From an uncultured Gammaproteobacteria bacterium (GTDB lineage Bacteria > Pseudomonadota > Gammaproteobacteria > Pseudomonadales > Azotimanducaceae), in the NCBI GenBank assembly GCA_913060615.1, contig CAJXUL010000002.1:1-57734 (forward strand): DNA of 57,734 nt, given 5' to 3'. Every line of letters begins with the position of its first letter. The stretch's first letter is position 1. The notes below the pieces were generated by a model, which saw only the letters and a list, made by a program, of their open reading frames with translations, was not told where the DNA came from and searched no databases. Positions 30,063 to 40,233 of this stretch are shown one piece after another. A program made the translations under genes and the position numbers.

Positions 30063-32636
30063 TCATTGAGAAATGGGTCTATAGCCGCGAACTCCACGCT
30101 CTAAGATTCTATCAACTTTATTGCCAAAACCCGCTAAGCCCTTGAACACAACTTGCAGATATATGCTTGTGTCTGTGCGGAGGAAGTCGTTGCCCGCGAA
30201 AGCTGCTTGATTGTTTTGTTGCAGCTGGCCGGCAAAGGCTGGGTTATCCAAATATTGCCGCACCATGAGCCGAGCGCGCAAACAACAATCGTCATATTCT
30301 AAACCGCCAAAGCCCTCAACAGTTCGGTTGTCACTGATATCGTAATGCCAGCGCGCCATGACTCCTAGCTTTTGACTAATGGGCCAATAGAAGGACAACT
30401 CTGCTTGTTCGATATCGTCTTGAGCACGCCGGCGAAAGCCCAAATTAAACAAATGCTTATTATCGCCTCGATAGCGCACTGTTGCGCCTAGTTCTTGCCA
30501 CTGACTTTGCTCGTAATTCCAAACCTCATTAGCGATCACCTGCCAACGCGGGCTCAAATGTGCAGAAATCTCACTGGCAAGGGCAGAAGATTCAGGCAAA
30601 CTATTGGCAAGCTGGTTATTAGTTATCGATACTCGGGCATCTGCGAATTGCTCAATTTGACCAATGCTCACACTCAACAACTCACGACCGTCTAGCGCTG
30701 ATAAAAATCTTGAAGTAATACCAAGGGTAATTTGATCGGCGTCGCCAATTCTATCTAAACCAACAAAGCGGTTGCTACGGAACAATTGAGCATAATCTAA
30801 AGCAATGGAGGTAGAGTCAAAAATAGGCAGGCCTTCCTGATCTTCATAGCCCTGCCGTAGGTAATAAATGCGCGGCTCTAAAGTTTGCGTGCCTTGAAGG
30901 CCGGCAAAATTATATTGCCGATCAAAAAATAAGCCGGCATCCACGCTTAAGTACGCTACTTCACGGCTAGGATCGGTATCTGCAACGGTCCTAGCAAATA
31001 CCGGGTCTGCATAATCTAGCTGATACTGACTGTACCTATAACCTGCCTCGGCGGCCCAAAAACCAGCCGCTTTATGCTGACCAACGCGCATACTAGGTTC
31101 AATGTGCAGGCGACTGCCCTCAGCAGAGGCAAGTCCCGTCAACCCTGTCGTACCGCGCTGAAAATCCGCCCATTGAGCATTCAGGCCAAATGTTGCAATA
31201 GAATTACCCAAAGGCGATTGGTAGTTCATTAACAACTGCGGCGCACGCTCATAGCTTTCAGTGTCCAGCTCATCTAAACGTTGAAACCCTTGGCTCATAA
31301 GACGCAGCTGCAATTTAGGCGAAACAAACGCCACTTCAGCAAAGCGTTGCAAATCAATGGGATTGCCCACGCCAAGATTGGAATCTATATCACGAAAATA
31401 ATCTCTATCACTGACTCGAGAAAAATCTACCCGAGTTTGCAACTGACCAAATTGGCCAAAATGATCTACTGCGGCCAGCCAGCGGTCTGCGGGCGCAAAA
31501 TTGCTAGGCAAATTGGCAACTCCGCCCTGACCGCTGTTCAACGCTTGAAAAGTGCGGCGATCCAATACGCCGTTGTACAAATCATCACTGGGCAGTATGG
31601 CTAAATCTATGGCGCTTTGCTGCCTTGGCGACAAGTACCGCAGCTCGCCCTCCAGCCCTAAGCCCCTCTGGGTGACAACCCGAGGCACTATGGTGGCGTC
31701 TAAATTCGACGCCAAATTCAGATAATAAGGTAAGGCCAAATCCAGACCGTCTTCACTGGAATAACCAAATGCTGGTGTCAGCAGACCCGTTTGCCGCTGG
31801 TCGTTTACCGGCACGCGCAAATACGGCGCGTAAAACACAGGCACCGATTTAATCTTCAGCACAGTGCCTTTAGTAGTGGCAAAGACGTCTCCCTCTTTTA
31901 TCTCTAGCGATTTCGCTGTTAACGACCAGCCATTGTTGTTGGGCTCGCAGCGAGTAAATTCGCCCTGCTTGAGCAGCATGCTGCCGTCGGCAGATTGAGA
32001 CATGCTGGCACCCCGGCCGCGCAGACCAACATCTGTAAGTAACATCTGCACGCCTTCTACTTCCACAACGCCCCTTGCCGCAGTCAATTGGGCGCGGTCA
32101 CCCTGAATAACTAGATTCGGCTGGCTAATGCGAACACCTTGGGGAAAAGATAGTCGCTGGCCGGGCAAGTCCATTTCCGCAAGGCTAGTAGCAAGTCTAC
32201 GTTGGCCCAACGCTATGCTGACGTTGCCCTCCAAGCGTAAATCGCCATCTACTTGCCCCGACAACTGGTCTAAAGTTGCACGTAAAACCGCTTCGTCGCT
32301 GAATTTACCCGGTGCGCCTGAAGCAATAGAAGGCACGTCTAGCGTTGTCAGTTGATAGGCGCCTGCACACTGATTAACGCCAGAGGCCAGTTCACCAGGC
32401 GTTAATATTGATGGCACGTAGTAGAAAGCGGCCAAATCTTTGTATAACGAAAAGGCTGGCGGTTGGATCTGCATAGCGATATCAACACTAGTGCCCGGCC
32501 TAGGTACTGGCCCATTGCAGCTATTTATCGCGGTGGCATCACATGCTTGAGCACCCGATGTTTGGGCCTGAAGGACCGGAAAACATATTGCGCTAGAGAC
32601 CAGCAGAGCTATAAAGGTATATTTCATGTTGTACAT
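30063..32636 (-). CDS. lptD: LPS-assembly protein LptD
   Basis: Outer-membrane beta-barrel that, with LptE, inserts lipopolysaccharide into the outer leaflet. 857 residues: signal peptide 1-24 (ending LQAQ), a jellyroll LptA-like domain (~130-270: GDLRLEGNVSIALGQRRL), then a 26-strand-type barrel rich in aromatic/alternating residues. Cysteines at ~32 and ~39 near the N-terminus and a CC pair near residue 780 fit the disulfide links known in LptD. ATG at 32636; ATG at 32627 also possible. Heads the lptD-surA-pdxA-rsmA-apaG-apaH row and is divergent from amgK by only 35 bp. Confidence 0.96.
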   Translation of the reverse strand: MYNMKYTFIALLVSSAICFPVLQAQTSGAQACDATAINSCNGPVPRPGTSVDIAMQIQPPAFSLYKDLAAFYYVPSILTPGELASGVNQCAGAYQLTTLDVPSIASGAPGKFSDEAVLRATLDQLSGQVDGDLRLEGNVSIALGQRRLATSLAEMDLPGQRLSFPQGVRISQPNLVIQGDRAQLTAARGVVEVEGVQMLLTDVGLRGRGASMSQSADGSMLLKQGEFTRCEPNNNGWSLTAKSLEIKEGDVFATTKGTVLKIKSVPVFYAPYLRVPVNDQRQTGLLTPAFGYSSEDGLDLALPYYLNLASNLDATIVPRVVTQRGLGLEGELRYLSPRQQSAIDLAILPSDDLYNGVLDRRTFQALNSGQGGVANLPSNFAPADRWLAAVDHFGQFGQLQTRVDFSRVSDRDYFRDIDSNLGVGNPIDLQRFAEVAFVSPKLQLRLMSQGFQRLDELDTESYERAPQLLMNYQSPLGNSIATFGLNAQWADFQRGTTGLTGLASAEGSRLHIEPSMRVGQHKAAGFWAAEAGYRYSQYQLDYADPVFARTVADTDPSREVAYLSVDAGLFFDRQYNFAGLQGTQTLEPRIYYLRQGYEDQEGLPIFDSTSIALDYAQLFRSNRFVGLDRIGDADQITLGITSRFLSALDGRELLSVSIGQIEQFADARVSITNNQLANSLPESSALASEISAHLSPRWQVIANEVWNYEQSQWQELGATVRYRGDNKHLFNLGFRRRAQDDIEQAELSFYWPISQKLGVMARWHYDISDNRTVEGFGGLEYDDCCLRARLMVRQYLDNPAFAGQLQQNNQAAFAGNDFLRTDTSIYLQVVFKGLAGFGNKVDRILERGVRGYRPISQ

Positions 32637-32659
32637 GATAAAAGAATTGTCTCTCCGGT

Positions 32660-32665
32660 TATAAT
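32660..32665 (+). promoter_or_regulatory. -10 box for a possibly leaderless amgK transcript
   Basis: A perfect TATAAT ends 6 nt before the amgK GTG start, so transcription would begin at or next to the start codon. The -35 region (around 32637-32642, GATAAA) is poor, and no ribosome-binding site fits between box and start. Confidence 0.4.
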
Positions 32666-32671
32666 ACTCAC

Positions 32672-33739
32672 GTGAAAAACTCTAAAAAAACAATCCTAGC
32701 TTGGTGCAGAGAAGTCACAGGCTCTCAGATCAGCTTACTCTCACTCAGAGTAGAAGCCAGCCATAGAGTTTTTTATCGCACCGTAGGTGATGTACCCAAC
32801 AGCTGGGTGGCTATGTTTAGCCCGCCTGAATTAGAAAATAACGACCAATTTCTAGCCCTGGCCGAGCTATTTCACACCAATGGCCTTGGCGTACCCCAGA
32901 TCATCCATAAGGATTTGGCATTAGGGTACTTTCTCATGCAGGACCTTGGTAACACCCATTTAGAAGACCTTTATCCAACAACCCAAACGGCAACCGACCT
33001 AGAAACAAATTCTGTAGCCCACCCACTGGCAGAAGGAGCCGTTAAATCAGCCCTAGATACGTTGCAGCAACTGCAACCAATACGCAGCGCGCTAGTATCC
33101 AGTTACGACCAAGCCCGCATGGAAATGGAATTTGACCTCTTTGGCGAATGGTTTGTACAAAAATTACTCGGCGCTCAGATCACCAATGAGCAATTGCAAC
33201 TGCTAGCAAACGCAAAACAAGTATTGGTTAGCGCCATGTTAGAACAGCCTCAAGCCTGCGTGCACCGCGACTACCACTGCCGCAATTTGCTTTATCAAGA
33301 TGACAATTCAGGTCAACTGCAAGATATAGGTATTGTAGATTTTCAAGATGCACTTAATGGTCCCGCGCTCTACGACCCGGCATCGCTACTACGCGATTGT
33401 TACTATACGTTTTCAGAACAAGATATTGAGACATTGCTTGGGCATTACGTAAACGCCAGCCCCTTGTTTGCGCAGTACAATTACGACACGTCCAAAGACC
33501 ATGCAAAAATTAAGACTTGGTTCGACTTCACCGCCATTCAGCGACAAATAAAAGCTGTAGGCATTTTCGCTCGCCTACATTTGCGTGACGGCAAGTCTAG
33601 TCACCTAGAACACATTCCCAAGGTAATGAACCGCCTAGCGATTGTTGCAAGCAACTATGGGGAGACCCAAGAGTTAGCGCATTTCTTCCGGAGTTTAGAA
33701 ACGCCGATGAAAAATTGTCAGACTTTGACGCAAATATGA
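32672..33739 (+). CDS. amgK: N-acetylmuramate/N-acetylglucosamine anomeric kinase AmgK
   Basis: Aminoglycoside-phosphotransferase-fold kinase that phosphorylates C1 of MurNAc and GlcNAc recovered from the cell wall. 355 residues, Brenner motif HRDYHCRNLLY (~199-209) and the metal-binding Asp in IVDFQDALNGP (~224-234). APH-fold proteins have many substrates; the assignment rests on the directly overlapping murU and divergent lptD, the arrangement described in Pseudomonas. Start is GTG at 32672, with a TATAAT just upstream. The stop overlaps the murU start as ATGA. Confidence 0.9.
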   Translation: MKNSKKTILAWCREVTGSQISLLSLRVEASHRVFYRTVGDVPNSWVAMFSPPELENNDQFLALAELFHTNGLGVPQIIHKDLALGYFLMQDLGNTHLEDLYPTTQTATDLETNSVAHPLAEGAVKSALDTLQQLQPIRSALVSSYDQARMEMEFDLFGEWFVQKLLGAQITNEQLQLLANAKQVLVSAMLEQPQACVHRDYHCRNLLYQDDNSGQLQDIGIVDFQDALNGPALYDPASLLRDCYYTFSEQDIETLLGHYVNASPLFAQYNYDTSKDHAKIKTWFDFTAIQRQIKAVGIFARLHLRDGKSSHLEHIPKVMNRLAIVASNYGETQELAHFFRSLETPMKNCQTLTQI

Positions 33740-34389
33740 AAGCAATAATTTTAGCCGCAGGCCGAGGCGCTCGCCTAGCACCACTCACCGACACCACACC
33801 AAAACCTCTGCTACCGATCAACGGTCAGCCGCTGATAGTGCGCCAACTGCAGCAATTGCGCGCAGCCAATATCACTAATGTAGTCATCAACCTTTATCAC
33901 CTTGGGGATCTAATAGAGCGCGCGTTGGGCAACGGCGAAAAGTTTGGCATGCAAATAGCCTATAGCCATGAACAATCCTTATTAGAAACCGGCGGCGGCA
34001 TTAAGAAAGCCTTGCCTCTTCTAGAGGATGATGAATTTGTTGTGTGTAACGGCGACATCTATACCGACTTTAATTTCAGCACGTTGCCCAAAGCTTTAGC
34101 GCCCAACGATTCTGCCCACCTGGTCCTCACTTCTACTCCGAAAACAAGAGAGAGCGGCGACTTTGACTATAGTCAAGGTCGGGTGACCAACCGCGGCAAC
34201 AACTTCGTTTATTGCGGCATCTCAATATTTTCTCGGCGCATATTTGGTAATAGCCCTGAGGGCGCCTTCTCCAGCCGGGACCTGCTGTTTGAGGCCATGA
34301 ATCAAGGCCAATTATCTGCTCAGATCCACCGCGGCCAGTGGACAGATATAGGGACTCTAGGTGATTACCAGAAAGCTAACGACAACTAG
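33736..34389 (+). CDS. murU: N-acetylmuramate alpha-1-phosphate uridylyltransferase MurU
   Basis: Converts MurNAc-1-phosphate and UTP to UDP-MurNAc, bypassing de novo synthesis and the MurA step that fosfomycin blocks. 217 residues, nucleotidyltransferase signature MKAIILAAGRGARLAPLTD (1-19) with PKPLLPINGQPLI, and the metal Asp in VVCNGDIYTDF. ATG at 33736 overlaps the amgK stop by 4 nt; a TTG further upstream is inside amgK and unlikely. Pairs with AmgK as a recycling shortcut. Confidence 0.92.
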   Translation: MKAIILAAGRGARLAPLTDTTPKPLLPINGQPLIVRQLQQLRAANITNVVINLYHLGDLIERALGNGEKFGMQIAYSHEQSLLETGGGIKKALPLLEDDEFVVCNGDIYTDFNFSTLPKALAPNDSAHLVLTSTPKTRESGDFDYSQGRVTNRGNNFVYCGISIFSRRIFGNSPEGAFSSRDLLFEAMNQGQLSAQIHRGQWTDIGTLGDYQKANDN

Positions 34390-34481
34390 CCTAGTTGCTG
34401 CAAATTAACCTGAAAAAGTAAGGTAATCCCCCGCCGCTAAGTTAGAATTGCGGTTCAACCACAAAATACCCAGAAATCTCT

Positions 34482-35153
34482 ATGAGCCAATGGATTTGCC
34501 CTTCTATTTTAGCCGCTGATTTCACTCGCTTAGGCGATGAAGTTTGCAATGTCTTAGCCGCCGGCGCAGACACCATTCATTTCGACGTAATGGACAACCA
34601 CTACGTACCCAATTTATCTATTGGGCCGTTGGTACTGAGTTCGTTGCGCAAAGCAGGCATAGACGCCTGCATAGACGTGCACCTAATGGTGAAACCGGTA
34701 GATAGGTTAGTAGAAGATTTTCTCAACGCCGGCGCGGACTACATTACCGTGCACCCGGAATCCACTGAGCACTTGCACAAAACTTTATCCATAATCCACG
34801 AAGGGGGCGCCAAAGCAGGATTGGTATTTAACCCTGCAACGCCAATGGATGTATTGACAGAGGTCATCGACATTGTTGATTTGGTGCTCATCATGTCGGT
34901 CAACCCAGGCTTTGGCGGACAATCATTTATTCCCTCCAGCTTGACCAAATTGGCCAACGCGCGCGAGCAAATTGATGCCAGCGGCCGCGATATTCGCCTG
35001 CAAGTAGATGGCGGCATTAAGATCGAAAACATTGGCGCAGCTGCCAAAGCCGGAGCCGATGCATTTGTAGCTGGCACAGCTATTTTTGGCGCGGAAGATT
35101 ATGCGCAAACCATTACCGCAATGCGCGCAGAAATTACAGGAGCCAACGCTTAA
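34482..35153 (+). CDS. rpe: Ribulose-phosphate 3-epimerase
   Basis: Interconverts ribulose-5-phosphate and xylulose-5-phosphate in the pentose phosphate pathway. 223-residue TIM barrel: [15 protein letters not shown] (7-21), [12 protein letters not shown] (~34-45), metal/catalytic residues in DVHLMVKP, and [19 protein letters not shown] near the phosphate site. ATG at 34482; followed 15 bp later by gph. Confidence 0.97.
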   Translation: MSQWICPSILAADFTRLGDEVCNVLAAGADTIHFDVMDNHYVPNLSIGPLVLSSLRKAGIDACIDVHLMVKPVDRLVEDFLNAGADYITVHPESTEHLHKTLSIIHEGGAKAGLVFNPATPMDVLTEVIDIVDLVLIMSVNPGFGGQSFIPSSLTKLANAREQIDASGRDIRLQVDGGIKIENIGAAAKAGADAFVAGTAIFGAEDYAQTITAMRAEITGANA

Positions 35154-35168
35154 CCGCGGCGCTGTATC

Positions 35169-35822
35169 ATGAAAAAACAATACGATGCCTATCTTTTCGA
35201 CCTCGATGGCACCTTGGTTGATTCTGCGCCTGACATTGGTGCGGCACTAAACCACAGTCTTCAACAGGCGTCTTTACCTGTTGTTTCTTTAGACTTGGTC
35301 CGCCATTGGATCGGGCATGGCTCACGCACACTGATTCATCAGGCGCTATTGCATCAACAAATGCAGCCGGAAGATCAGTTAATAGACAACTTACTTGGAC
35401 CCTTTCTCAGTTATTACGGCGAGCATATTGCTGATCATAGTCAACTCTACCCAAACACCATGGCAACGCTGCTGGCACTCAAACAGCGTGGTGCGCGCCT
35501 GGCTATTGTCACCAACAAGCTCACTGAGCTCAGCGTGCCATTGCTCACCGCAATGGATCTAAAGACTCACTTTGAGTTGATTGTTTGCGGCGATACAACA
35601 GCCAACCCCAAACCTGCGCCGGACCCCATTCAACACGTGCTCGATTTTTTCAAAGTCGGTCCTGAGCAAGCACTGATGATTGGCGACTCAGATGCGGACA
35701 TAGGTGCTGCCCGAGCAGCTCATGTAGATGTGGCGTGCTTGCGCGACGGCTACAACCACGGCGTAGATGTTGCCACCTTAAACCCGGATAAGGTCATAGA
35801 TAACATACAAGAGCTGCTTTAG
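35169..35822 (+). CDS. gph: Phosphoglycolate phosphatase
   Basis: HAD-superfamily hydrolase that removes phosphate from 2-phosphoglycolate formed during DNA end repair. 217 residues with motif I FDLDGTLVDSAPDI (~9-22), motif II Thr in AIVTNK, motif III Lys in NPKPAPDP and motif IV GDSDADIGAARAA. Same HAD family as MupP of MurNAc recycling, but its rpe neighbour favours Gph. Directly after rpe; trpE follows after 319 bp. Confidence 0.92.
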   Translation: MKKQYDAYLFDLDGTLVDSAPDIGAALNHSLQQASLPVVSLDLVRHWIGHGSRTLIHQALLHQQMQPEDQLIDNLLGPFLSYYGEHIADHSQLYPNTMATLLALKQRGARLAIVTNKLTELSVPLLTAMDLKTHFELIVCGDTTANPKPAPDPIQHVLDFFKVGPEQALMIGDSDADIGAARAAHVDVACLRDGYNHGVDVATLNPDKVIDNIQELL

Positions 35823-36141
35823 GGCGCGCTGCCTTGACGCTTCTTTTACTTTAGGAAAGTACTTTCCTGCGGCATTTTCCTCCAGTTTTGGGTTTTTTTT
35901 CGGTAATCGTCGGCTTTTTGCCGCCAACAAGAACTTCAGCCTTCCAAAACGCCAATTTCGCGTGGTAGCCTTCGTTCCTGCATAAAACTTCTGGACGTTG
36001 AGATGCCGTGTTACGACATAAAAGACGGAAAAAACGGAGCTCCTCCAATACTAGGACGTTGGCGACACTAGCCCACCTATCGGCTGGCCCTAAGCTGCTG
36101 CCTGCCTCCTTTTCGTCAAAATTTTATGTTGAAGGCTGATC
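35823..36141. promoter_or_regulatory. gph / trpE spacer with palindrome and small leader ORF
   Basis: 319 bp leader of the trp genes. It contains a perfect 16-bp palindrome AGGAAAGTACTTTCCT (35853-35868) and a 22-codon ORF (36003-36071) ending Arg-Trp-Arg-His, whose single Trp codon makes it at best a weak attenuation leader. No clear terminator/antiterminator pair could be folded by eye. Confidence 0.35.
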
Positions 36142-37611
36142 ATGAATACTACTTTACCTGTCTACAATCGTGTCCCCGTTGTTCACGAAACCCTAGCTGA
36201 TCTCGATACACCATTATCTGTTTATTTGAAGCTTGCTAAAGGCCCTTACTCTTATCTTCTAGAATCTGCCCAAGGCGGCGAAAAATGGGGGCGCTACTCC
36301 ATCATCGGCCTGCCGGCGCGCACAATCATAAAAGTGCACGGCAACAGAATTGAAGTCATCACCGATAAAGAAGTCGTTGAGTCCGTCGAAAGCGAAGACC
36401 CGTTAACGTTCATTGAGGCATTTCAAGCGCGCTTTAATGTGACAGAAACGGAAGGGTTGCCCAGATTCTTTGGCGGTTTGGTCGGTTACTTTGGCTACGA
36501 TACTGTTCGCTACGTTGAGAAGAAGCTGGCCAACAGCGCCCCTAAAGATACGCTGAACACCCCTGACATTGTTTTGATGGTCAGCGAAGAAGTCGTGGTA
36601 TTCGACAACCTCAAGGGGCGAATGCAAATGATCAGCTTGGTCGACCCAGATATCACCAACAGCATTGACGACATGCAGAGTAAACTCAGCGCCAGAGCTG
36701 AATCTCTATCACTGCCGGTGACTGGCATCGAACACGGCAATGCTAATCAAGTCATCGTAGAAAGCGACTTTATCTCCGAGTTTGGCGAAGAAGCATTTAA
36801 GGCAGCGGTTGAAAAAATCCGTGAATACACAATGAATGGCGACATCATGCAGGTGGTCTTAGCTCAGCGTATGAGCATCCCGTTTCAGGCGCCTTCTATT
36901 AACCTATATCGCGCCCTGCGCAGCCTTAACCCTTCGCCCTATATGTACTTTATGGACTTAGAAGACTTTGAAATAGTCAGCTCATCTCCAGAAATATTGG
37001 CGCGCTTAGAAGATGGCAAAGTCACAAACCGACCGTTAGCTGGCACGCGCAGACGCGGCCACACAGAAGCTGAAGATCTGGCCCTTGAAGAAGAACTGAA
37101 AAACGACCCCAAAGAAATTGCTGAGCACCTCATGCTCATCGACCTAGGTCGTAACGATGTAGGTCGAGTGGCGCAACCAGGCACAGTCACGGTGACCGAA
37201 AAATTTATGATCGAGCGCTACTCCCACGTTATGCACATTTGTTCCAATGTGGAGGGCATGCTCAAGCCGGGTAAGAGCGCAATGGATGTGCTGCGGGCAA
37301 CACTACCCGTTGGCACTTTGTCCGGCGCGCCCAAGGTCAGAGCAATGCAGATCATTGACGAACTAGAGCCGGTTAAACGCGGCATCTACGGCGGCGCAGT
37401 GGGCTATCTAGCCTGGAACGGCAATATGGATACTGCAATAGCAATTCGCACCGCTGTGGTCAAAGACGGCAAACTCTACATAGAAGCTGGCGGCGGTATC
37501 GTCCACGACTCCATACCGCGCCTAGAATGGAAAGAAAGTTTAAACAAAGGCCGCGCCATATTTCGCGCGGCGGCAATGGCTGAGAACAAACTCATCAATC
37601 CAGCCCCCTAA
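36142..37611 (+). CDS. trpE: Anthranilate synthase component I
   Basis: Converts chorismate to anthranilate, the first tryptophan-specific step. 489 residues. The tryptophan feedback site LLES (~39-42) with GRYSIIG is intact, so Trp inhibition is expected. Chorismate-binding domain with [41 protein letters not shown] and [12 protein letters not shown]. Followed 61 bp later by trpG. Confidence 0.97.
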   Translation: MNTTLPVYNRVPVVHETLADLDTPLSVYLKLAKGPYSYLLESAQGGEKWGRYSIIGLPARTIIKVHGNRIEVITDKEVVESVESEDPLTFIEAFQARFNVTETEGLPRFFGGLVGYFGYDTVRYVEKKLANSAPKDTLNTPDIVLMVSEEVVVFDNLKGRMQMISLVDPDITNSIDDMQSKLSARAESLSLPVTGIEHGNANQVIVESDFISEFGEEAFKAAVEKIREYTMNGDIMQVVLAQRMSIPFQAPSINLYRALRSLNPSPYMYFMDLEDFEIVSSSPEILARLEDGKVTNRPLAGTRRRGHTEAEDLALEEELKNDPKEIAEHLMLIDLGRNDVGRVAQPGTVTVTEKFMIERYSHVMHICSNVEGMLKPGKSAMDVLRATLPVGTLSGAPKVRAMQIIDELEPVKRGIYGGAVGYLAWNGNMDTAIAIRTAVVKDGKLYIEAGGGIVHDSIPRLEWKESLNKGRAIFRAAAMAENKLINPAP

Positions 37612-37672
37612 TTGTCCGCTTAAACCACAAACAGCTAAGCCATACAGCTACTCCATAAAAGGGAGACCGAAC

Positions 37673-38248
37673 ATGATTTTAATGATTGATAACTACGATT
37701 CTTTTACCTACAACATTGTGCAATATTTGTTGGAACTTGGCGCCGAAGTCGAAGTTAGACGCAACGACGAAATTACTATTGCAGAAATAGAGGCAATGGC
37801 CCCGGAGAAAATTGTCATCTCTCCCGGACCCTGTACACCCAACGAGGCAGGTATATCACTTGAAACGGTAGATCACTTTGCTGGCAAAATTCCTATCCTG
37901 GGCATCTGCCTTGGACATCAAAGCATCGGGCAAAGCTTTGGCGGCACCATTGGTCGCGCAGGCAGTGTTATGCATGGCAAAACCTCAGCCATACACCATA
38001 ACGGCGAGGGCGTGTTTGCTGGTCTAAAGCAACCCTTTGAAGCCACCCGCTATCACTCTCTCGTGGTGGACAAGAGCACATTGCCGAGCACTTTAGAGGT
38101 AACTGCTTGGACAGAGAAAGATGGTGAGGTCGATGAGATCATGGGGCTACGACACCGTGAGCTAGGTATCGAAGGTGTACAGTTTCACCCCGAGTCTATT
38201 CTCACCGAGCATGGTTATGACCTGCTGAACAATTTCCTCAAAAGTTAA
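37673..38248 (+). CDS. trpG: Anthranilate synthase component II (glutamine amidotransferase)
   Basis: Supplies ammonia from glutamine to TrpE, and in many Pseudomonas-like bacteria also to PabB. 191-residue class I amidotransferase: N-terminal [15 protein letters not shown], oxyanion [11 protein letters not shown], catalytic Cys in [11 protein letters not shown] (~83), His/Glu in FHPESI (~172-174). ATG at 37673 after a GGGAGA ribosome site. Followed by trpD and trpC in one operon. Confidence 0.96.
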   Translation: MILMIDNYDSFTYNIVQYLLELGAEVEVRRNDEITIAEIEAMAPEKIVISPGPCTPNEAGISLETVDHFAGKIPILGICLGHQSIGQSFGGTIGRAGSVMHGKTSAIHHNGEGVFAGLKQPFEATRYHSLVVDKSTLPSTLEVTAWTEKDGEVDEIMGLRHRELGIEGVQFHPESILTEHGYDLLNNFLKS

Positions 38249-38271
38249 GTCCAAAAAGGCAGATTAGAACT

Positions 38272-39303
38272 ATGGATATACCCACAGCGCTGGCAAAAAT
38301 TGTCGACGGCCACAACCTTAGCCAGGATGATACCGCCAAGGTCTTCCACCAAATCATGTCTGGGGAAGCAACAGCTGGCCAAATTGGTGCCATCCTTGCC
38401 GCACTGCGCGTGAAGGGCGAAACACCTGAGGAAATTGCCGGGGCCGCCATGACTATGCGCGCCCTCGCCAGCAAGGTAGTTGTTAGAGCAGATCACCTAG
38501 TCGACACCTGTGGTACCGGCGGCAGCGGCACTAAGTTATTTAATATCTCAACAGCGGCAGCGTTTGTAACTGCGGCAACAGGTGCCAGTGTGGCCAAACA
38601 CGGCAATCGAAAAATGACCAGCTTCAGCGGCAGCGCCGATGTACTGGAAGCGGCAGGCGTAGATCTCAATCTATCCGTTGAGCAAATTACTACCTGTATT
38701 GAAGAAGTGGGCATAGGGTTTATGTTTGCCCCGGCCCATCACAGCGCAATGCGCTTTGCGGGTCCCATTCGCCAAGAAATCGGCATTCGCACAATGATGA
38801 ATGTACTGGGCCCTATGACAAATCCCGCAGGCGCGAAAAGACAGGTCATAGGCGTATTTAGCCCAGAGTGGCAATACAAAATGGCCGAGGTACTCAAACT
38901 GCTGGGGTCGGAGCACGCCTTGATCGTGCATAGCCAAGGTCTGGATGAAATACGCCTAGACGCACCAACTAACGTGGTAGAACTAAAAGGCGGTGTCATT
39001 AGTCAGTATGAAATCAGCCCGCAGCAGTTTGGCTTTAGCCCACGAAGCGACGCTGAATTAAGCGAACTGGTCGCTACGTCTACAGAATCAAGTTTGGCAC
39101 TGATCAAACAATCAATGACGGAAGACACAAGTGCGGCAGCGGATATTGTTAGCCTTAATGCTGGCGCGTCTATTTATGCTTCAGGCGTTGCGACCAGCTT
39201 AGCCAACGGCATTGCTATGGCACAGGACGCCATCTCTACGGGCCTGGCCAACGAGCGATTCAATGAATTAGTTCGCGTAACGAAAATGATGCAAGAGGCG
39301 TGA
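38272..39303 (+). CDS. trpD: Anthranilate phosphoribosyltransferase
   Basis: Joins anthranilate and PRPP. 343 residues: PRPP-binding GTGGSGTKLFNIST (~82-95), KHGNRKMTSFSGSADVLEAAG (two motifs, ~107-128), and FAPAHHSAMRFAGPIRQEIGIRT. ATG at 38272, 23 bp after trpG, with 86 bp before trpC. Confidence 0.97.
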   Translation: MDIPTALAKIVDGHNLSQDDTAKVFHQIMSGEATAGQIGAILAALRVKGETPEEIAGAAMTMRALASKVVVRADHLVDTCGTGGSGTKLFNISTAAAFVTAATGASVAKHGNRKMTSFSGSADVLEAAGVDLNLSVEQITTCIEEVGIGFMFAPAHHSAMRFAGPIRQEIGIRTMMNVLGPMTNPAGAKRQVIGVFSPEWQYKMAEVLKLLGSEHALIVHSQGLDEIRLDAPTNVVELKGGVISQYEISPQQFGFSPRSDAELSELVATSTESSLALIKQSMTEDTSAAADIVSLNAGASIYASGVATSLANGIAMAQDAISTGLANERFNELVRVTKMMQEA

Positions 39304-39389
39304 TTAGCCATTTATAAATAGTGGGTTCGCCCTTAGCTCCAGTTGAAACGCCGAACCATCAACACCGATTAGAAAAAAGAAAATATCCT

Positions 39390-40181
39390 ATGAGTAATAT
39401 CCTCGAACAAATCATCCAAACAAAGCATGAGGAATTGGCAGTTCGTAAAGCCCAGTGTTCGTTAGAAGCGCTAATTGAGGTTGCACAAAAAGTCAAGCCA
39501 AAAGGTGGTTTTATTGATGCGCTGCGCAAGCAAGCATTGGCAAAAAAACCAGGCGTGATTGCGGAGATCAAGAAAGCCTCACCGAGCAAAGGCGTGATCA
39601 GAGAAAATTTTGACCCTGCAGCCATCGCTATTAGTTATGCCGAACACAATGCCACCTGCCTATCAGTGCTAACGGATGAGCAGTACTTCCAAGGCTCGGA
39701 TGAATATCTCAAAATGGTGCGAGCCTGCGTAGATTTACCCATAATTCGCAAAGATTTCACCATAGACGCTTACCAAGTCTATGAAGCACGGGCACTCGGC
39801 GCCGACTGCATCCTGCTCATTGTAAGCGCCCTAGATCAAGAAAACCTGAAAGCGCTTTATCAACTTGCTACAGATATTGGTTTGGACGTGCTGATAGAGA
39901 TTCACGATGGCGCAGAACTAAGCCGAGCGCTGGAACTATCACCCTCGCTTGTTGGCATCAATAATCGCAACCTAAAGACTTTTACGACCAGCCTGCACAC
40001 AACCATTGATTTGCTAGCGCAAATACCGGCAAATGTAACTGTGGTTACTGAAAGCGGTATTGCTAAAACAGAAGACGTGGCATTAATGAACAGCCATGGC
40101 ATTTACTGTTTCTTAGTTGGGGAGGCGTTTATGCGTGAGCAAAATCCAGGCCACGCATTGCAGGAATTGTTTTATATGTGA
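39390..40181 (+). CDS. trpC: Indole-3-glycerol phosphate synthase
   Basis: Closes the indole ring from CdRP. 264-residue TIM barrel: catalytic Lys in [15 protein letters not shown] (~55-70), Glu/Lys in the [23 protein letters not shown] segment, [10 protein letters not shown] and TESGI. The start is ATG at 39390 ([12 protein letters not shown]), as in the family; an in-frame ATG at 39321 adds 23 residues unlike any homologue. Stand-alone TrpC, not fused to TrpF. Convergent with the Vfr-like gene. Confidence 0.96.
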   Translation: MSNILEQIIQTKHEELAVRKAQCSLEALIEVAQKVKPKGGFIDALRKQALAKKPGVIAEIKKASPSKGVIRENFDPAAIAISYAEHNATCLSVLTDEQYFQGSDEYLKMVRACVDLPIIRKDFTIDAYQVYEARALGADCILLIVSALDQENLKALYQLATDIGLDVLIEIHDGAELSRALELSPSLVGINNRNLKTFTTSLHTTIDLLAQIPANVTVVTESGIAKTEDVALMNSHGIYCFLVGEAFMREQNPGHALQELFYM

Positions 40182-40233
40182 GGTGGCGCTTGCCCATCAT
40201 AGGAAAATCTATGGACTTAGCTATAGTCTACCT

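Noticed and set aside
35169-35822. MupP (MurNAc-6-phosphate phosphatase) rather than Gph
   Set aside because: Both are HAD enzymes, but tight linkage to rpe is the usual Gph setting; not fully excluded.
35851-36048. 65-codon minus-strand ORF between gph and trpE
   Set aside because: Basic low-complexity product without family resemblance, opposite to the operon direction.
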